Part shown: one piece after another, positions 27,061-36,195 of the stretch
Layout: every line of letters starts with the position of its first letter
Numbering within the stretch: the first letter of the stretch is position 1
Virus record (IMG/VR): IMGVR_UViG_3300021963_000179
Location: 1-51,108 of that record
Length of the DNA stretch: 51,108 nt
Strand: one strand, 5' to 3'
From: a virus
Position numbers and translations under genes: made by a program
The notes under the pieces: model-generated
Told to the model about the DNA's origin: nothing
Databases searched by the model: none
Seen by the model: only the letters and a program-made list of their open reading frames with translations

Positions 27061-27948
27061 TTATGCATTAATACCAGGTCTATAATCATAATGATATCCA
27101 ACTATAGACCTTTGATCTTTTCCTGGATAATCTTCTATTTTTCCTTCATATTCTACAACTATCTTATCTACATCTTTTCTTTCACCATAAACAATATAAC
27201 TGCAGTTAATAGCACTACCTGCATTATTTAGAATCTTAATTTTAGTCCCCCAATCAAATATTTCATAAGAAAGTTCTTGATATGTTCCAATAGGAGTCAA
27301 ATGCACTGTGATTGTTTCAGAATCAACCAAACCTCTCCAATAATCTGGAAGTTGTATGATATTAGATCCTTTTAATGTTCCTCTATGATAAACAGCTGCT
27401 TCAGGTCCTTCCAAACAAATATGCGTTAATCTCCAACCTTTTTTAGTTGGATGGTGCATATCAAAACCCTTTGGTGGTGATGCAGCTGCTGCAGCTAATT
27501 GACTATCAAGCCATTCGCAACTTATAACACCATCAACTCGCAAGGCACCATTTACAACTTCAGCAAGATTGGCAATGCAAAGATCATTTCCAATTGCTAA
27601 AGCATTACTTAGATTTGTTCCTTGTTTAATATCTGCAGATTGTTTAATCGTTAATCCTTCACAGACAACTGCCCCCGCAAATAAACTAGCACCTTCTACA
27701 TTAAAAGAACCAAGAATATTTGTTACTCCATCAACAACAAGTGATGCAGGTAAAGAAGCAGATAACGGAGGACCAATAGTGCAAGTTGCTCTAGCGGCAG
27801 GAGCAGCAAGAGCAGCACCCATTAAAACCGGACCATTTAAAACTGCAGTTCCTGGTAAAAGTTTTGTTGATGCTGATATAAAAGAAGTATCAATAGGTCC
27901 AACTAATAATTTATCACCTACTTGTGATATAGAAGTACAATGTGACAT
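27061..27948 (-). CDS. Virion protein with cyanophage HPTK...LEGPE domain
   Basis: 295 aa from ATG 27948, which shares its A with the preceding TAA (TAATG); a TTG 12 nt upstream is in frame but less likely. Residues 1-150 are Ala/Gly-rich beta repeats (GTAVLNGPVLMGA, LTIKQSADIKQGTNLSNALAIGND). Residues about 168-280 carry HPTKKGWRLTHICLEGPEAA, YHRGTL, LPDYWRGLVDSETITVHLTPIG and YGERKDVDKIVVEYEG. I know that C-terminal domain from cyanophage structural proteins and other tail proteins. Position directly after the beta-helix needle gene suggests a role at the tail tip or spike. Confidence 0.65.
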   Translation of the reverse strand: MSHCTSISQVGDKLLVGPIDTSFISASTKLLPGTAVLNGPVLMGAALAAPAARATCTIGPPLSASLPASLVVDGVTNILGSFNVEGASLFAGAVVCEGLTIKQSADIKQGTNLSNALAIGNDLCIANLAEVVNGALRVDGVISCEWLDSQLAAAAASPPKGFDMHHPTKKGWRLTHICLEGPEAAVYHRGTLKGSNIIQLPDYWRGLVDSETITVHLTPIGTYQELSYEIFDWGTKIKILNNAGSAINCSYIVYGERKDVDKIVVEYEGKIEDYPGKDQRSIVGYHYDYRPGINA

Positions 27949-28508
27949 TATCCAAAGCAATCCTCTAAAAACTTTTTAATATTCTTTAATCCACTTGTTA
28001 TCTGTCCTACAACTGACCCCTGTAATATTTCATTTGATGAAGACGAACAATTTGAAATATGCCCTGTAGATTCTACTGACAAACCAGTAACATTAACACT
28101 TTTTGATCCTAATATTGTAGTATCTGTACCATCAATTTTACATACTGGAGCATTTACGTAAAAATGTTTTCCTGATGATAATGTTATTTCTCCACTACCA
28201 TCTTCCGCGACAAATCTTATATTTTTTGCCTTTATAACAATATCTCCATTTTTTGCTTCCAAGTGGATATTTCCATTTTGAGCAATTATAACTTTTCCTG
28301 GAGATACGTCATCAGTCAAATCAGTCCCACAAACTTCTAATGATGTTTTTGTACAAGCTTGTTTAAACTCCCCATCTTTGTAATATGCAAATCCTATTCC
28401 TTCATCAGTATGAACTGCATATCCATAAAGATTTCCATCTGGATCTTCGACCCCAGATTTGACCTTAAATCCTTGTTTACCAATTAATGTTACTTTATTT
28501 TGTTCCAT
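27948..28508 (-). CDS. Baseplate spike/needle beta-helix protein (gp5 C-terminal-like)
   Basis: 186 aa from ATG 28508, coupled through TAATG to the gp5-like gene; an in-frame TTG upstream is discounted. The middle (about residues 73-135) shows short alternating strands NGNIHLEAKNGDIVIKAKNI, then GEITLSSGKHFYVNAPVCKI. This is the VxVxxxNGxIxLxA pattern of the three-stranded beta-helix that forms the T4 gp5 needle and VgrG spike. In T4 this helix is fused to gp5; here it is a separate gene. A trimer below the hub is inferred. The C-terminus is a Ser/Asn-rich segment and a short helix LKNIKKFLEDCFG. Confidence 0.65.
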   Translation of the reverse strand: MEQNKVTLIGKQGFKVKSGVEDPDGNLYGYAVHTDEGIGFAYYKDGEFKQACTKTSLEVCGTDLTDDVSPGKVIIAQNGNIHLEAKNGDIVIKAKNIRFVAEDGSGEITLSSGKHFYVNAPVCKIDGTDTTILGSKSVNVTGLSVESTGHISNCSSSSNEILQGSVVGQITSGLKNIKKFLEDCFG

Positions 28509-31021
28509 TATACACAATCAATAACGCTAACTATTCCTACTTGAGTTACTGGGAGTTTTGATGATCTTACTAATTGTGGGACATATTTAACAACTGGATA
28601 CAACGCGGCCCCAGCGCCGGTCTTTGTATTTATGTCAGCACCAGGAAGATCTTTAAATGTTCCATTACATTCTCCCGGAATTACTGCAAGTATAGAACCA
28701 TCTGGTGACAGTTGGAGTCCAAATACACAATCTCCGATAGTAACAGTATCTCCACCAGTATAACCATATCCTGGTCTGTCAACAATAATAGTTGTAACTA
28801 TACCAACAATATCTGTTCCAATTCCAATCGGAGGTTCTCCAGGATCTCCAGGATCTTCGGGAACGATGATAGCAGGAGGTGTAGTATCACTATCTCCACT
28901 TGGAGGATCAGTTGGATCATTAATTGGGGGAGAAATTATTGGTGACAAACTATCACTAACTGTAACAATAGCTCTTGCAACATTAGTATCTGAAGAATCG
29001 TAGACATCAAATTGTAACATCTCCGTCCTTTCGGAAATGCTATCTTGTCTTGTTTTTATTGAAACAACTCCTTTATTTTGATTAATTATAATCGTACCAC
29101 TTACATTTCTACCATCAATATCATTAGAATTTACTGACCCATTAATTCTGTAATTTAAAATTGTTCCATCACTAACATTAGATGTATTGACTGTAAAGTT
29201 TATCGTTTCACCTTCATATACTGCATATCTATCAGAAACAACATAATATGTTGGCAATGGTATTATATTATTATAGTCTGGTTGACAATATCCTGATCCA
29301 TAATCTGTAACGTATATTTGTGATATTTTTCCTCCAGAAATCACTGAAGAAGCTTTTGCACCTTTTCCATATCCACTATTATCAACTATTCTAATCTCTG
29401 GGGGTCTAGTATATCCTCTTCCAGAATTTATAATCTCAATTGATAGAATTCTTCCCGATTCGGCAACAATAGGAACTGCCTGGGCATAGAATCCATCGCC
29501 AATTATTTCTACTTTTGGTGGAATGCAGTAAGGGTATTGATACCCAGCAGGAACAGGAGTCAAGTCATCTTGACTTTTTGGATTATAAGTTTTATCTGAA
29601 CAATCTTTAAATGGGGTATCTGAAGATCCAAAAATAGAAAGGAATCCTAAAGAGTCTTCTATTTTATCATTCAAACCAGAAAGAGAATTCATTTTACCTA
29701 ATGTTCTATTCCAATTATCTTCTTCCAATTTTGATGGTCCAAATCTAGATGACCATTGTGATGGTGTATTACATTTTAGTCCATCACAACCAATAAAACT
29801 AATAATTTGATTTGCAAGAGAAGACGCTTTAGATAATACGCTAGTTATTTGACTCAATCCGCCTAACAACCAATCAAGTCCAGACATTACTGGTTCTAAT
29901 AAATCTTCAATTTGACTCATCAATTTAGAAAGAATTGTGGCAGCAAATTCTTCAGCAGCACAAAGAGAAGAGTTAATTGCTTTACCAACAATACTGTTTA
30001 AAAGATTAGTGACAAAATCAATTAATAATGGAATAAGTTTTTCAAATAAACAAAAAATAATATCTAAAATATTTTTAGTTGCTTCACTAATAATTGGTTG
30101 TTGAGGGAGAGGAACAACAGAACCAATAAATTCACCAAATAAACAACCGATCAACTTCATAATAGATGATCTCATATTATTAATGATAAACTTAACCGAT
30201 CCTAAAATTATATTCGCAAATCTTTTGACCTGATAAGTCATATCAACAAAAGTGTTTAATGTAGAATATACATAAACATCAAGATATTTTTGTACTCCAT
30301 TAGTAAATGCAATAAAATCTTGTAAAGCTCTTGTAATTTTTCCTATAGGATTAGTATCACAACCATTTTCATTGATAATAGTAATATCCGTTAACTGGCT
30401 AAATTTTACAGCAGCAGCATCCTTTTCAATTAATTTATCTTTTCCCGTATCTTCTTCTTTTTCTCTTATTTTTTCTGTTGGGTCTCCAGGAGAAGTAGTA
30501 TTAGCAACATCACTAGGAGCAGTTTCAGGTCTTTCTGGTTGGGATATAGTACCGACTTTTCTTGGTTTTATTTGTGTTAAACCTTGAATTAAATTTCCAG
30601 TATTTCCAGTAAAAGGTTTATATCCATCGTCATTTTCTTCGAGAACAAGTGATTTTACATTTTCATTTCTGTACAAACATCCAACAACAACTGGTTGTTG
30701 AGCATCATCACCATCCAGAAAAAATCCAAATACTGTTTCTCCTCCTGTTAAATTATGACTTGCTCCCAATGAACCTTGTGCTGATCCGTCAGCGGGATCT
30801 ACCATAACGTGAGCCCAAGGAAGATCATCTTCCTTTAAGATAGTTCTATTAAAAGTATGATAACCAATAATCCTTACTTTACAACGATATGCCCATCCAG
30901 ATTCATCATCAATTTTAGATTTTTCTGTTCTCCAATATTTTGCCGGAGCAACTTGACCCAACCACCATATAAATCCATCTTTTCCAAGATAATTAGATTT
31001 TAATAAAGATTCTTCAATCAT
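28508..31021 (-). CDS. Baseplate hub protein, gp5-like OB-fold without lysozyme
   Basis: 837 aa. Residues 14-118 are a gp5-type OB-fold: DGFIWWLGQV, WAYRCKVRIIGYHTFNRTIL, DDLPWAHVMVDP, ETVFGFFLDGDDAQQPVVVGCL. Residues about 200-410 are long hydrophobic helices (ILGSVKFIINNMRSSIMKLI, IIFCLFEKLIPLLIDFVTNL), unusual for a hub protein. Residues 500-580 are beta repeats with GRGYTRPPEIRI and GSGYCQP. Residues about 598-690 resemble a Calx-beta domain (VYEGETINFTVNTSNV...TEMLQFDVYD). A Pro/Asp-rich linker follows. I see no T4-type lysozyme domain. It should trimerise with the gp27-like protein at the tube end. It is coupled to both neighbours. Confidence 0.75.
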   Translation of the reverse strand: MIEESLLKSNYLGKDGFIWWLGQVAPAKYWRTEKSKIDDESGWAYRCKVRIIGYHTFNRTILKEDDLPWAHVMVDPADGSAQGSLGASHNLTGGETVFGFFLDGDDAQQPVVVGCLYRNENVKSLVLEENDDGYKPFTGNTGNLIQGLTQIKPRKVGTISQPERPETAPSDVANTTSPGDPTEKIREKEEDTGKDKLIEKDAAAVKFSQLTDITIINENGCDTNPIGKITRALQDFIAFTNGVQKYLDVYVYSTLNTFVDMTYQVKRFANIILGSVKFIINNMRSSIMKLIGCLFGEFIGSVVPLPQQPIISEATKNILDIIFCLFEKLIPLLIDFVTNLLNSIVGKAINSSLCAAEEFAATILSKLMSQIEDLLEPVMSGLDWLLGGLSQITSVLSKASSLANQIISFIGCDGLKCNTPSQWSSRFGPSKLEEDNWNRTLGKMNSLSGLNDKIEDSLGFLSIFGSSDTPFKDCSDKTYNPKSQDDLTPVPAGYQYPYCIPPKVEIIGDGFYAQAVPIVAESGRILSIEIINSGRGYTRPPEIRIVDNSGYGKGAKASSVISGGKISQIYVTDYGSGYCQPDYNNIIPLPTYYVVSDRYAVYEGETINFTVNTSNVSDGTILNYRINGSVNSNDIDGRNVSGTIIINQNKGVVSIKTRQDSISERTEMLQFDVYDSSDTNVARAIVTVSDSLSPIISPPINDPTDPPSGDSDTTPPAIIVPEDPGDPGEPPIGIGTDIVGIVTTIIVDRPGYGYTGGDTVTIGDCVFGLQLSPDGSILAVIPGECNGTFKDLPGADINTKTGAGAALYPVVKYVPQLVRSSKLPVTQVGIVSVIDCV

Positions 31022-31223
31022 CGTAAATTCTACATTCTAGAGAGTCTGGATTTAAAAAACAGTAAAGAGAAAATTGGCTTGGAGCTATATTTAAATTTGG
31101 ATTAGATTTTTGATATTCTAAAAGATCATTAAGATAACTTTCTAGATATCTTTTTCTTTGACCGTTTATAGAAGAATCTTCCAATTCTTTAGAAACAGTA
31201 CTAATAAGTGTTTGAAGTTCCAT
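31014..31223 (-). CDS. Small conserved hub-operon protein, 69 aa
   Basis: A helical N-terminal half (MELQTLISTVSKELEDSSIN, RKRYLESYLNDLLEYQKSNP) is followed by FSLYCFLNPDSLECRIYDD. I recall homologues at the same place between gp27-like and gp5-like genes of cyanophages. The function is unknown. It has AAAGGAAC upstream of its ATG and overlaps the hub gene by 8 bp (ATGA junction). An assembly factor for the hub is one guess from position. Confidence 0.6.
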   Translation of the reverse strand: MELQTLISTVSKELEDSSINGQRKRYLESYLNDLLEYQKSNPNLNIAPSQFSLYCFLNPDSLECRIYDD

Positions 31224-31235
31224 TGTTCCTTTTAT

Positions 31236-32558
31236 TTATTGGGATAACCAAACATTATTGGATCCATAAAGACCATAACTATCACGAATTAATTTTAAAC
31301 TAGTTACTAATTGTCCACCCTCAAAATGATGACGAAGCTCTTTGATTAAATAATTTCCGCTTTGTTCTTCGTCAATTTGCTTCTTATCGGACCTTTCGAT
31401 TCTTGGGAACTCTGCGTAAATTATATCTCCAACCTTTAATGTTGGATTACATGGTACAACCATATTTAGTGCTTGAGTAAATAATAAATTGTATCTGGAG
31501 AAAGATTTAGCCATATCGGCATTATCTCTACCTGAAGGTTCCGATAATCCAAGTTTTGGCAAAACTCCACGATCAGAAGTTCTCACTAAAACTCTTGATA
31601 CAGAATCTCCAAATTCTTTTGATACTGAAATATCATTAATACCAAGTTTATTTTGAATTTGATCTTTTAGTTTATATGTAATCGCATCTAAACGATTTTC
31701 ATAAAGATCAAAGAAATAAGTTTTATTTGAGTACATACCAACACGTAAAGACTTCATTAAATCTATATTTTTTTCAAAATTATAGTTTAGTATTTTTCTT
31801 TCATTTCCCTTTACATTTGATTCTATAACTTTTTGAGTATAAATGTACCTCTGGATGTCTTTTTTATCTGAAGAGCTAATTTCTATTTGAGTTGGAGCAA
31901 CCAAACTTTCCATACTCCTAAAATTAAATCCATCTTGATTTTCAAAAAATAAAAATCCAGCAACTCCCTTCGCTTCTGCATTATTTCCTTTTTGAGTTCC
32001 TGCTCTCTGCGTACTAGCAGGTACAGATTTTGGACATAACCAAGTTAGAATATGAAATGGTTTCTTTTGATTTCCAATAAAGACGTAAGAATTTGCTGTT
32101 TTTTCAATATTTTTTTCTTCATACTTATCCGTCATCAAAACATTGTCTAAAATATCAATAACAGTATCTTTTATATTGCCTTCATATCTTTTGAGGCATC
32201 TATTTGTTTCATTTGTCAATCCTTCTCTCGAAACTAAATGTAAAGTCAGCATTTCATTTGTACTTTCCGCCATTATATTGCCGACTTTATATACATACAT
32301 CGACTTATTTCCATCCAATTCGAATCTACCAAAAACTGTTTCTAAACTAATAGATATTCTCTCTCCCCCCCTAATTGGTAAAATATTAAAAAGTGATGAA
32401 CTATTCATCAATTGAATAGTCATAGTAACACAAGGTGATAATATATCTTCAAAATAATCCGCAAAAAGAATAGAGTTTGTTATATCAACCTTTTTTGATC
32501 CATCAAGAGTTTCAATAACCGCTTGATTAAATTTAAATCCTGTTACTGCAACTGACAT
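31236..32558 (-). CDS. 27: Baseplate hub protein, gp27-like
   Basis: 440 aa (T4 gp27 is 391). It has the order of a gp27/gpD-type tube-domain protein. An N-terminal barrel half contains ILFADYFEDILSPCVTMTIQLMNSS and ILPIRGGERISISLE. A middle insertion contains PFHILTWLCPKSVP and GFLFFENQDGFNFRSME. A second half contains LRVGMYSNKTYFFDLY, and the end contains NPTLKVGDIIYAEFP and SGNYLIKELRHHFEGGQLVTSLKLIRD, the typical closing strands. It forms the trimeric adaptor between the tail tube and the spike. Its ATG shares an A with the preceding stop (TAATG). Identity rests on pattern and position before the gp5-like gene. Confidence 0.7.
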   Translation of the reverse strand: MSVAVTGFKFNQAVIETLDGSKKVDITNSILFADYFEDILSPCVTMTIQLMNSSSLFNILPIRGGERISISLETVFGRFELDGNKSMYVYKVGNIMAESTNEMLTLHLVSREGLTNETNRCLKRYEGNIKDTVIDILDNVLMTDKYEEKNIEKTANSYVFIGNQKKPFHILTWLCPKSVPASTQRAGTQKGNNAEAKGVAGFLFFENQDGFNFRSMESLVAPTQIEISSSDKKDIQRYIYTQKVIESNVKGNERKILNYNFEKNIDLMKSLRVGMYSNKTYFFDLYENRLDAITYKLKDQIQNKLGINDISVSKEFGDSVSRVLVRTSDRGVLPKLGLSEPSGRDNADMAKSFSRYNLLFTQALNMVVPCNPTLKVGDIIYAEFPRIERSDKKQIDEEQSGNYLIKELRHHFEGGQLVTSLKLIRDSYGLYGSNNVWLSQ

Positions 32559-34333
32559 TAGCTTGAAGAAAGATTAGTTAGTAAAAATGTTTTCATAAGA
32601 CTATTTACTATTTGACCTTCCGGTGGTGGAGGAATAAACACAGTGGATCCACCATCTCCACCACCAACTGGTATAATAATTGGTTTTTGTTGTCCTCCTT
32701 GAGACCCCATCAAAATTGGCATAATGGTTGTAGTGGAAACCATCTGATTATATGAAGGATAATATTGTGGAGTTACTTTATAACTCTGAAGTTCTTGGCG
32801 ATTTACTTCTACCTGTGGAGCAACATATGATGTCTGTTGTGGTGTAGGTGCATTTAAAACTCTTTGCTCTAATTTATTAGGTTGATTAGGTAAATTTTGC
32901 CCCGACTGTATAGATGTTTGATTTGGAATTGTTTTGTTTTGTTGTGGTTTATTTTTATCTTGCATTGCCACATCTACATTTGGTGCTTCAGTTCCTTTTA
33001 TTTGTCCTTTCTTTTCTGACAAACCAGATTTTGAATTTGGATTCAAATGTCCTATCCAAGTATCAGTTCCTTGAATATAACCAGCAATTCCGCCTCTTCC
33101 ATATCCACCATAATCACTCCCAGTAGGACCAACCTGCGTAAGTGAAACAGGAACTTTCGTTCCCTTTCTCACAAAAACATCAATTGATTTTCCACTTCCA
33201 CTATGAGTATGTGCTTGTCTTGCACCCTCAACATATTGTCTTATTTCTTCATCACTATATTTTTTACCTGGAAGCAAATCAACACCAGGTTTTAAATACA
33301 CTGGAGAACCTTGTTGTAGTAATTGTTTAACAACTATTGTTGTATCTCTAACAACACTTGCTTCACTTGAACCTTGAAAGTGTCCGTGAACCCATCCAGC
33401 AGAATTTCTAACATTTCCAGTTTCACCAAACTCTGCATTTCCACTCCCATAACTTACATGACCTCCCTTTTCATCTGGTGGAGTTGGTTGTTCTTCTGGG
33501 GGAAGTTCTTCATCATAACCAGATGGTTGTTCTAATTGCTGCTGTTCCATATTTCCAAATAATCCCGCAGCAACTCCTCTTTCAAATTTCTGTATAGCAA
33601 CTTCAAATCTATCAAGAACAGAAGCAAAAGTATCCCCTTGTGAAACTAGTGCTTTTTGTTTTGACTCTTGTTCTTTTAGTCTTTGAGTTAGTTTTTCGGA
33701 AACACCTCCTTTGCCACCTGTTGCCAATTCATACGCCCTATCGCCAGTCCATCCACCAAGAAATCCACCAACAGCAGATCCTGCAACTACTCCAAATGGC
33801 CCTAAAGGTGCTCCTAAAATACCACCAATAATAGACCCAGCTAAAGATGCCCCAGCACCAGAAGCAGATTGAGTTACTGTTTCACCTTCTTGCATTCCTT
33901 GATAGAAATCAAGTCCAGTAAATAATGCATTTAAAACTCCTAATGCCTTAAATCCACCAAATCTAATATTTGGACCTTTTGGTGTAACTTTTGGTGATTT
34001 TGGATTTCCATATTTTTGAGGGCTTCCTACTTTATTATTTCCCGGGAACATACTTCCAAGGAATCCACCCAAATCTAAAGCGCCAGAAAACAAACTAGAA
34101 AGAAGACCACCGGGAGATCCAAAGGTACTCGCAATATTTAAATTTGCAAGTTCTTTGATTTTCCTTTTCTCTGGTAATTTAATTTTATCAAGTTCAATTT
34201 TTTTAAGATTTAAAACATTAATAAAATCATTATATTCGCCTATAAATCTTTTTACTGATTTATTTTGGCGAGATCCGAGAGCAACTATATTATTTGCTGC
34301 TTGAGTTAAAGGAGAATTAAGTTTAATTGTCAT
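32558..34333 (-). CDS. Large hub-block protein with possible M23-like site
   Basis: 591 aa. Residues 1-65 are helical. Residues 70-200 are Gly/Pro-rich with glycine-zipper-like hydrophobic segments (GASLAGSIIGGILGAPLGPF, VVAGSAVGGFLGG), which could insert in membrane or pack inside the tube. Residues 310-430 hold GWVHGHFQG (H316, H318), then AHTHSGSGKSIDVFVRKGTKVPV (H375, H377, D385) and WIGHL (H429). The combination resembles an M23 metallopeptidase with the HxH strand moved ahead of the H...D strand. Residues 450-590 are low-complexity Gln/Pro/Asn linker. The length is near that of T4 gp29 tape measure (590 aa), but composition differs. The enzymatic role is a hypothesis. Confidence 0.5.
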   Translation of the reverse strand: MTIKLNSPLTQAANNIVALGSRQNKSVKRFIGEYNDFINVLNLKKIELDKIKLPEKRKIKELANLNIASTFGSPGGLLSSLFSGALDLGGFLGSMFPGNNKVGSPQKYGNPKSPKVTPKGPNIRFGGFKALGVLNALFTGLDFYQGMQEGETVTQSASGAGASLAGSIIGGILGAPLGPFGVVAGSAVGGFLGGWTGDRAYELATGGKGGVSEKLTQRLKEQESKQKALVSQGDTFASVLDRFEVAIQKFERGVAAGLFGNMEQQQLEQPSGYDEELPPEEQPTPPDEKGGHVSYGSGNAEFGETGNVRNSAGWVHGHFQGSSEASVVRDTTIVVKQLLQQGSPVYLKPGVDLLPGKKYSDEEIRQYVEGARQAHTHSGSGKSIDVFVRKGTKVPVSLTQVGPTGSDYGGYGRGGIAGYIQGTDTWIGHLNPNSKSGLSEKKGQIKGTEAPNVDVAMQDKNKPQQNKTIPNQTSIQSGQNLPNQPNKLEQRVLNAPTPQQTSYVAPQVEVNRQELQSYKVTPQYYPSYNQMVSTTTIMPILMGSQGGQQKPIIIPVGGGDGGSTVFIPPPPEGQIVNSLMKTFLLTNLSSS

Positions 34334-36195
34334 TATCCATCAACCACGTTATATACGATTTTTGAGTATAATACCAAGAAATTATCAGGATTACTAGAAG
34401 GCAGTAATGGAACAGAAGGTCCATTTTTTTGAGATGGTGGAGAAGAAATTACCTGTCCTCCACCACCAGACTGCTGCTGTGTCGATGATAAATTAATTGG
34501 CAAAACATTAACACTGGATGCTACCTGTGTTGGAGGTGGTTGAGCAACAGATGCTGCTCTTTGTTGAGCAATTTGTGTTTGTGCTAGTGACACAGAAACT
34601 TGTGGTTTTGTTGATGGAACTTCAACTTGAGACAATGGTAATTGTGCTGGTATTTGTTTTTGGTTAGTAGAACCTTTAACTCTTGATTCTTGGCGTCTTC
34701 TTATGTCCTCTAAAAATTGTCTGTTTTTTCTTTCGTGTGGATTATTAGGTGTGTATCTAGACCCAACAATTGGTTTGCTATAAGCAGCTCTTTCAAATTC
34801 ATTATAAAAAAGACTTGCAGCATCTTCTGGTGTTTTTGCTGCTTTCATTCTTTCTAAAGTTCCAAGTTGTTGTGCTTCTATTAAACCATACTGCAATTGA
34901 GCTTGATGGCTCATCGGATCAAGATTTTTGGATTTTGCCCATTCTTTAAATCTTGCTTCTCTATTTTTATCCAATTGAAACATTCCAAAATAACCACCTT
35001 CTGGTGCATTGGTTCTATATCCACTTTCCCTCATTGCATTGGACAACATGCCGTAAGCAACATTTTCTCCATAATTTTTTTTAAGATAATCAAACATTTG
35101 AGATTCAATTTGTTGCTGATTTCCACTTATCTCACCAGTTGGTGGAGGGGTAGGTCCTCCACCAGAACTAGGTTTAGTCTTTGGAGATCCAGAAGGAGAT
35201 CCACCAGAACTAGTTACAGTTACATTTTCTTCTTTCTTCTTACCAACAAGAGCATCAAGAATATTTGAAAATCTATCGACTACTGCACCAAATCTATCGA
35301 CTAAATTTTGAGGAATGTCTGTCTGCACTTGCTGCGGTTGTACCTGCTCTGAGTCTGCAAGAGCATTAACCACTGCTCCACCGCCTAGTCCTGCTGCTCC
35401 AAGTCCAAGAGCCCCAAGTCCAAGCATTTTCCCTCTACCCATTCCCTTCATTGCAGGAGCACCTGCTTTCTTCAATGGGGAACCAGGAACATTAACATCA
35501 AGATTCAATCCACCTCCAGAGGGAGTTGCCCTTGGAAGATTGGAAAGTTGATTTACAATTTTTAGAATTACTTGACGAACTAATTTTGCAACTTCAAAGC
35601 TTTCATTAAAACTAGTTTTTAACGCTACTAAATTTGATTTTAATCTATCTACATTTTTTTGATTTCCAAAAAATTGAATAAATTCTAAAGCGTTTCGATA
35701 TACTTTTAAAAATCTATCTAATACTTGTGATGGTTTATTTTCTTCAATATTTCTTATTTTCTGTGCATAATCATTACTAAAGTCACCAATGACTTTTTGT
35801 ATTGATTGATTAATTCTATTTTGAACTACTTGAACTATATTTTGCAATTGAGTTACTGGACCTGTAGATCTAACGTTCTGAATCTCATTAGATAATCTTT
35901 CAGTAACATTTGTTATTTTATTATCTACATTATTATTAATAATTTGCGTAGAATTTTTAATCGAATTATCAACAGAAGATAAAATATTATTAGTAATTGA
36001 ACTAATAATATAATTAATATCTGGAGTAACTGGTCTTACTTCTGCTCTCTGAAATCCTACTATTTTATTTGATGCAGACTGAACAAGAGAAGATCCTATT
36101 GGAGATCCACCAGAAATAAAATTCTGGGCATCTTGAATAGTTCCTCTTGGAGATCTTGCTATTTTTTCTGGAGATAAGAGCGAACTAACTGCCAT
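34333..36195 (-). CDS. Hub/tape-measure candidate with lysozyme-like domain
   Basis: 620 aa. Residues 55-225 are helix-rich (IISSITNNILSSVDNSIKNS, VQNRINQSIQKVIGDFSNDY). A Gly/Ala-rich hydrophobic stretch follows (LGLGALGLGAAGLGGGAVV, residues 258-276). Residues about 360-465 form a phage-tail-lysozyme-type domain: NVAYGMLSNAMRESGYRTNA with E390 as the likely catalytic Glu, then GGYFGMFQLDKNREARF and HQAQLQYGLIE. The rest is Gln/Ser/Pro-rich. Such domains in tail proteins locally open the peptidoglycan during DNA injection. It follows directly the gp26-like gene with the frameshift signal, the place of tape-measure genes in other phages. That identity is inference. Confidence 0.6.
   Translation of the reverse strand: MAVSSLLSPEKIARSPRGTIQDAQNFISGGSPIGSSLVQSASNKIVGFQRAEVRPVTPDINYIISSITNNILSSVDNSIKNSTQIINNNVDNKITNVTERLSNEIQNVRSTGPVTQLQNIVQVVQNRINQSIQKVIGDFSNDYAQKIRNIEENKPSQVLDRFLKVYRNALEFIQFFGNQKNVDRLKSNLVALKTSFNESFEVAKLVRQVILKIVNQLSNLPRATPSGGGLNLDVNVPGSPLKKAGAPAMKGMGRGKMLGLGALGLGAAGLGGGAVVNALADSEQVQPQQVQTDIPQNLVDRFGAVVDRFSNILDALVGKKKEENVTVTSSGGSPSGSPKTKPSSGGGPTPPPTGEISGNQQQIESQMFDYLKKNYGENVAYGMLSNAMRESGYRTNAPEGGYFGMFQLDKNREARFKEWAKSKNLDPMSHQAQLQYGLIEAQQLGTLERMKAAKTPEDAASLFYNEFERAAYSKPIVGSRYTPNNPHERKNRQFLEDIRRRQESRVKGSTNQKQIPAQLPLSQVEVPSTKPQVSVSLAQTQIAQQRAASVAQPPPTQVASSVNVLPINLSSTQQQSGGGGQVISSPPSQKNGPSVPLLPSSNPDNFLVLYSKIVYNVVDG

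Noticed and set aside
28508-31021. T4-type lysozyme inside the gp5-like protein
   Set aside because: No E...D...T catalytic set or lysozyme helices after the OB-fold; the lysozyme-like domain is at 34333-36195 instead.
31233-31240. AATAAATA as late promoter of the 69-aa gene
   Set aside because: Only 10 nt from the ATG and overlapping the gp27-like stop; its RBS would fall before the transcript start.
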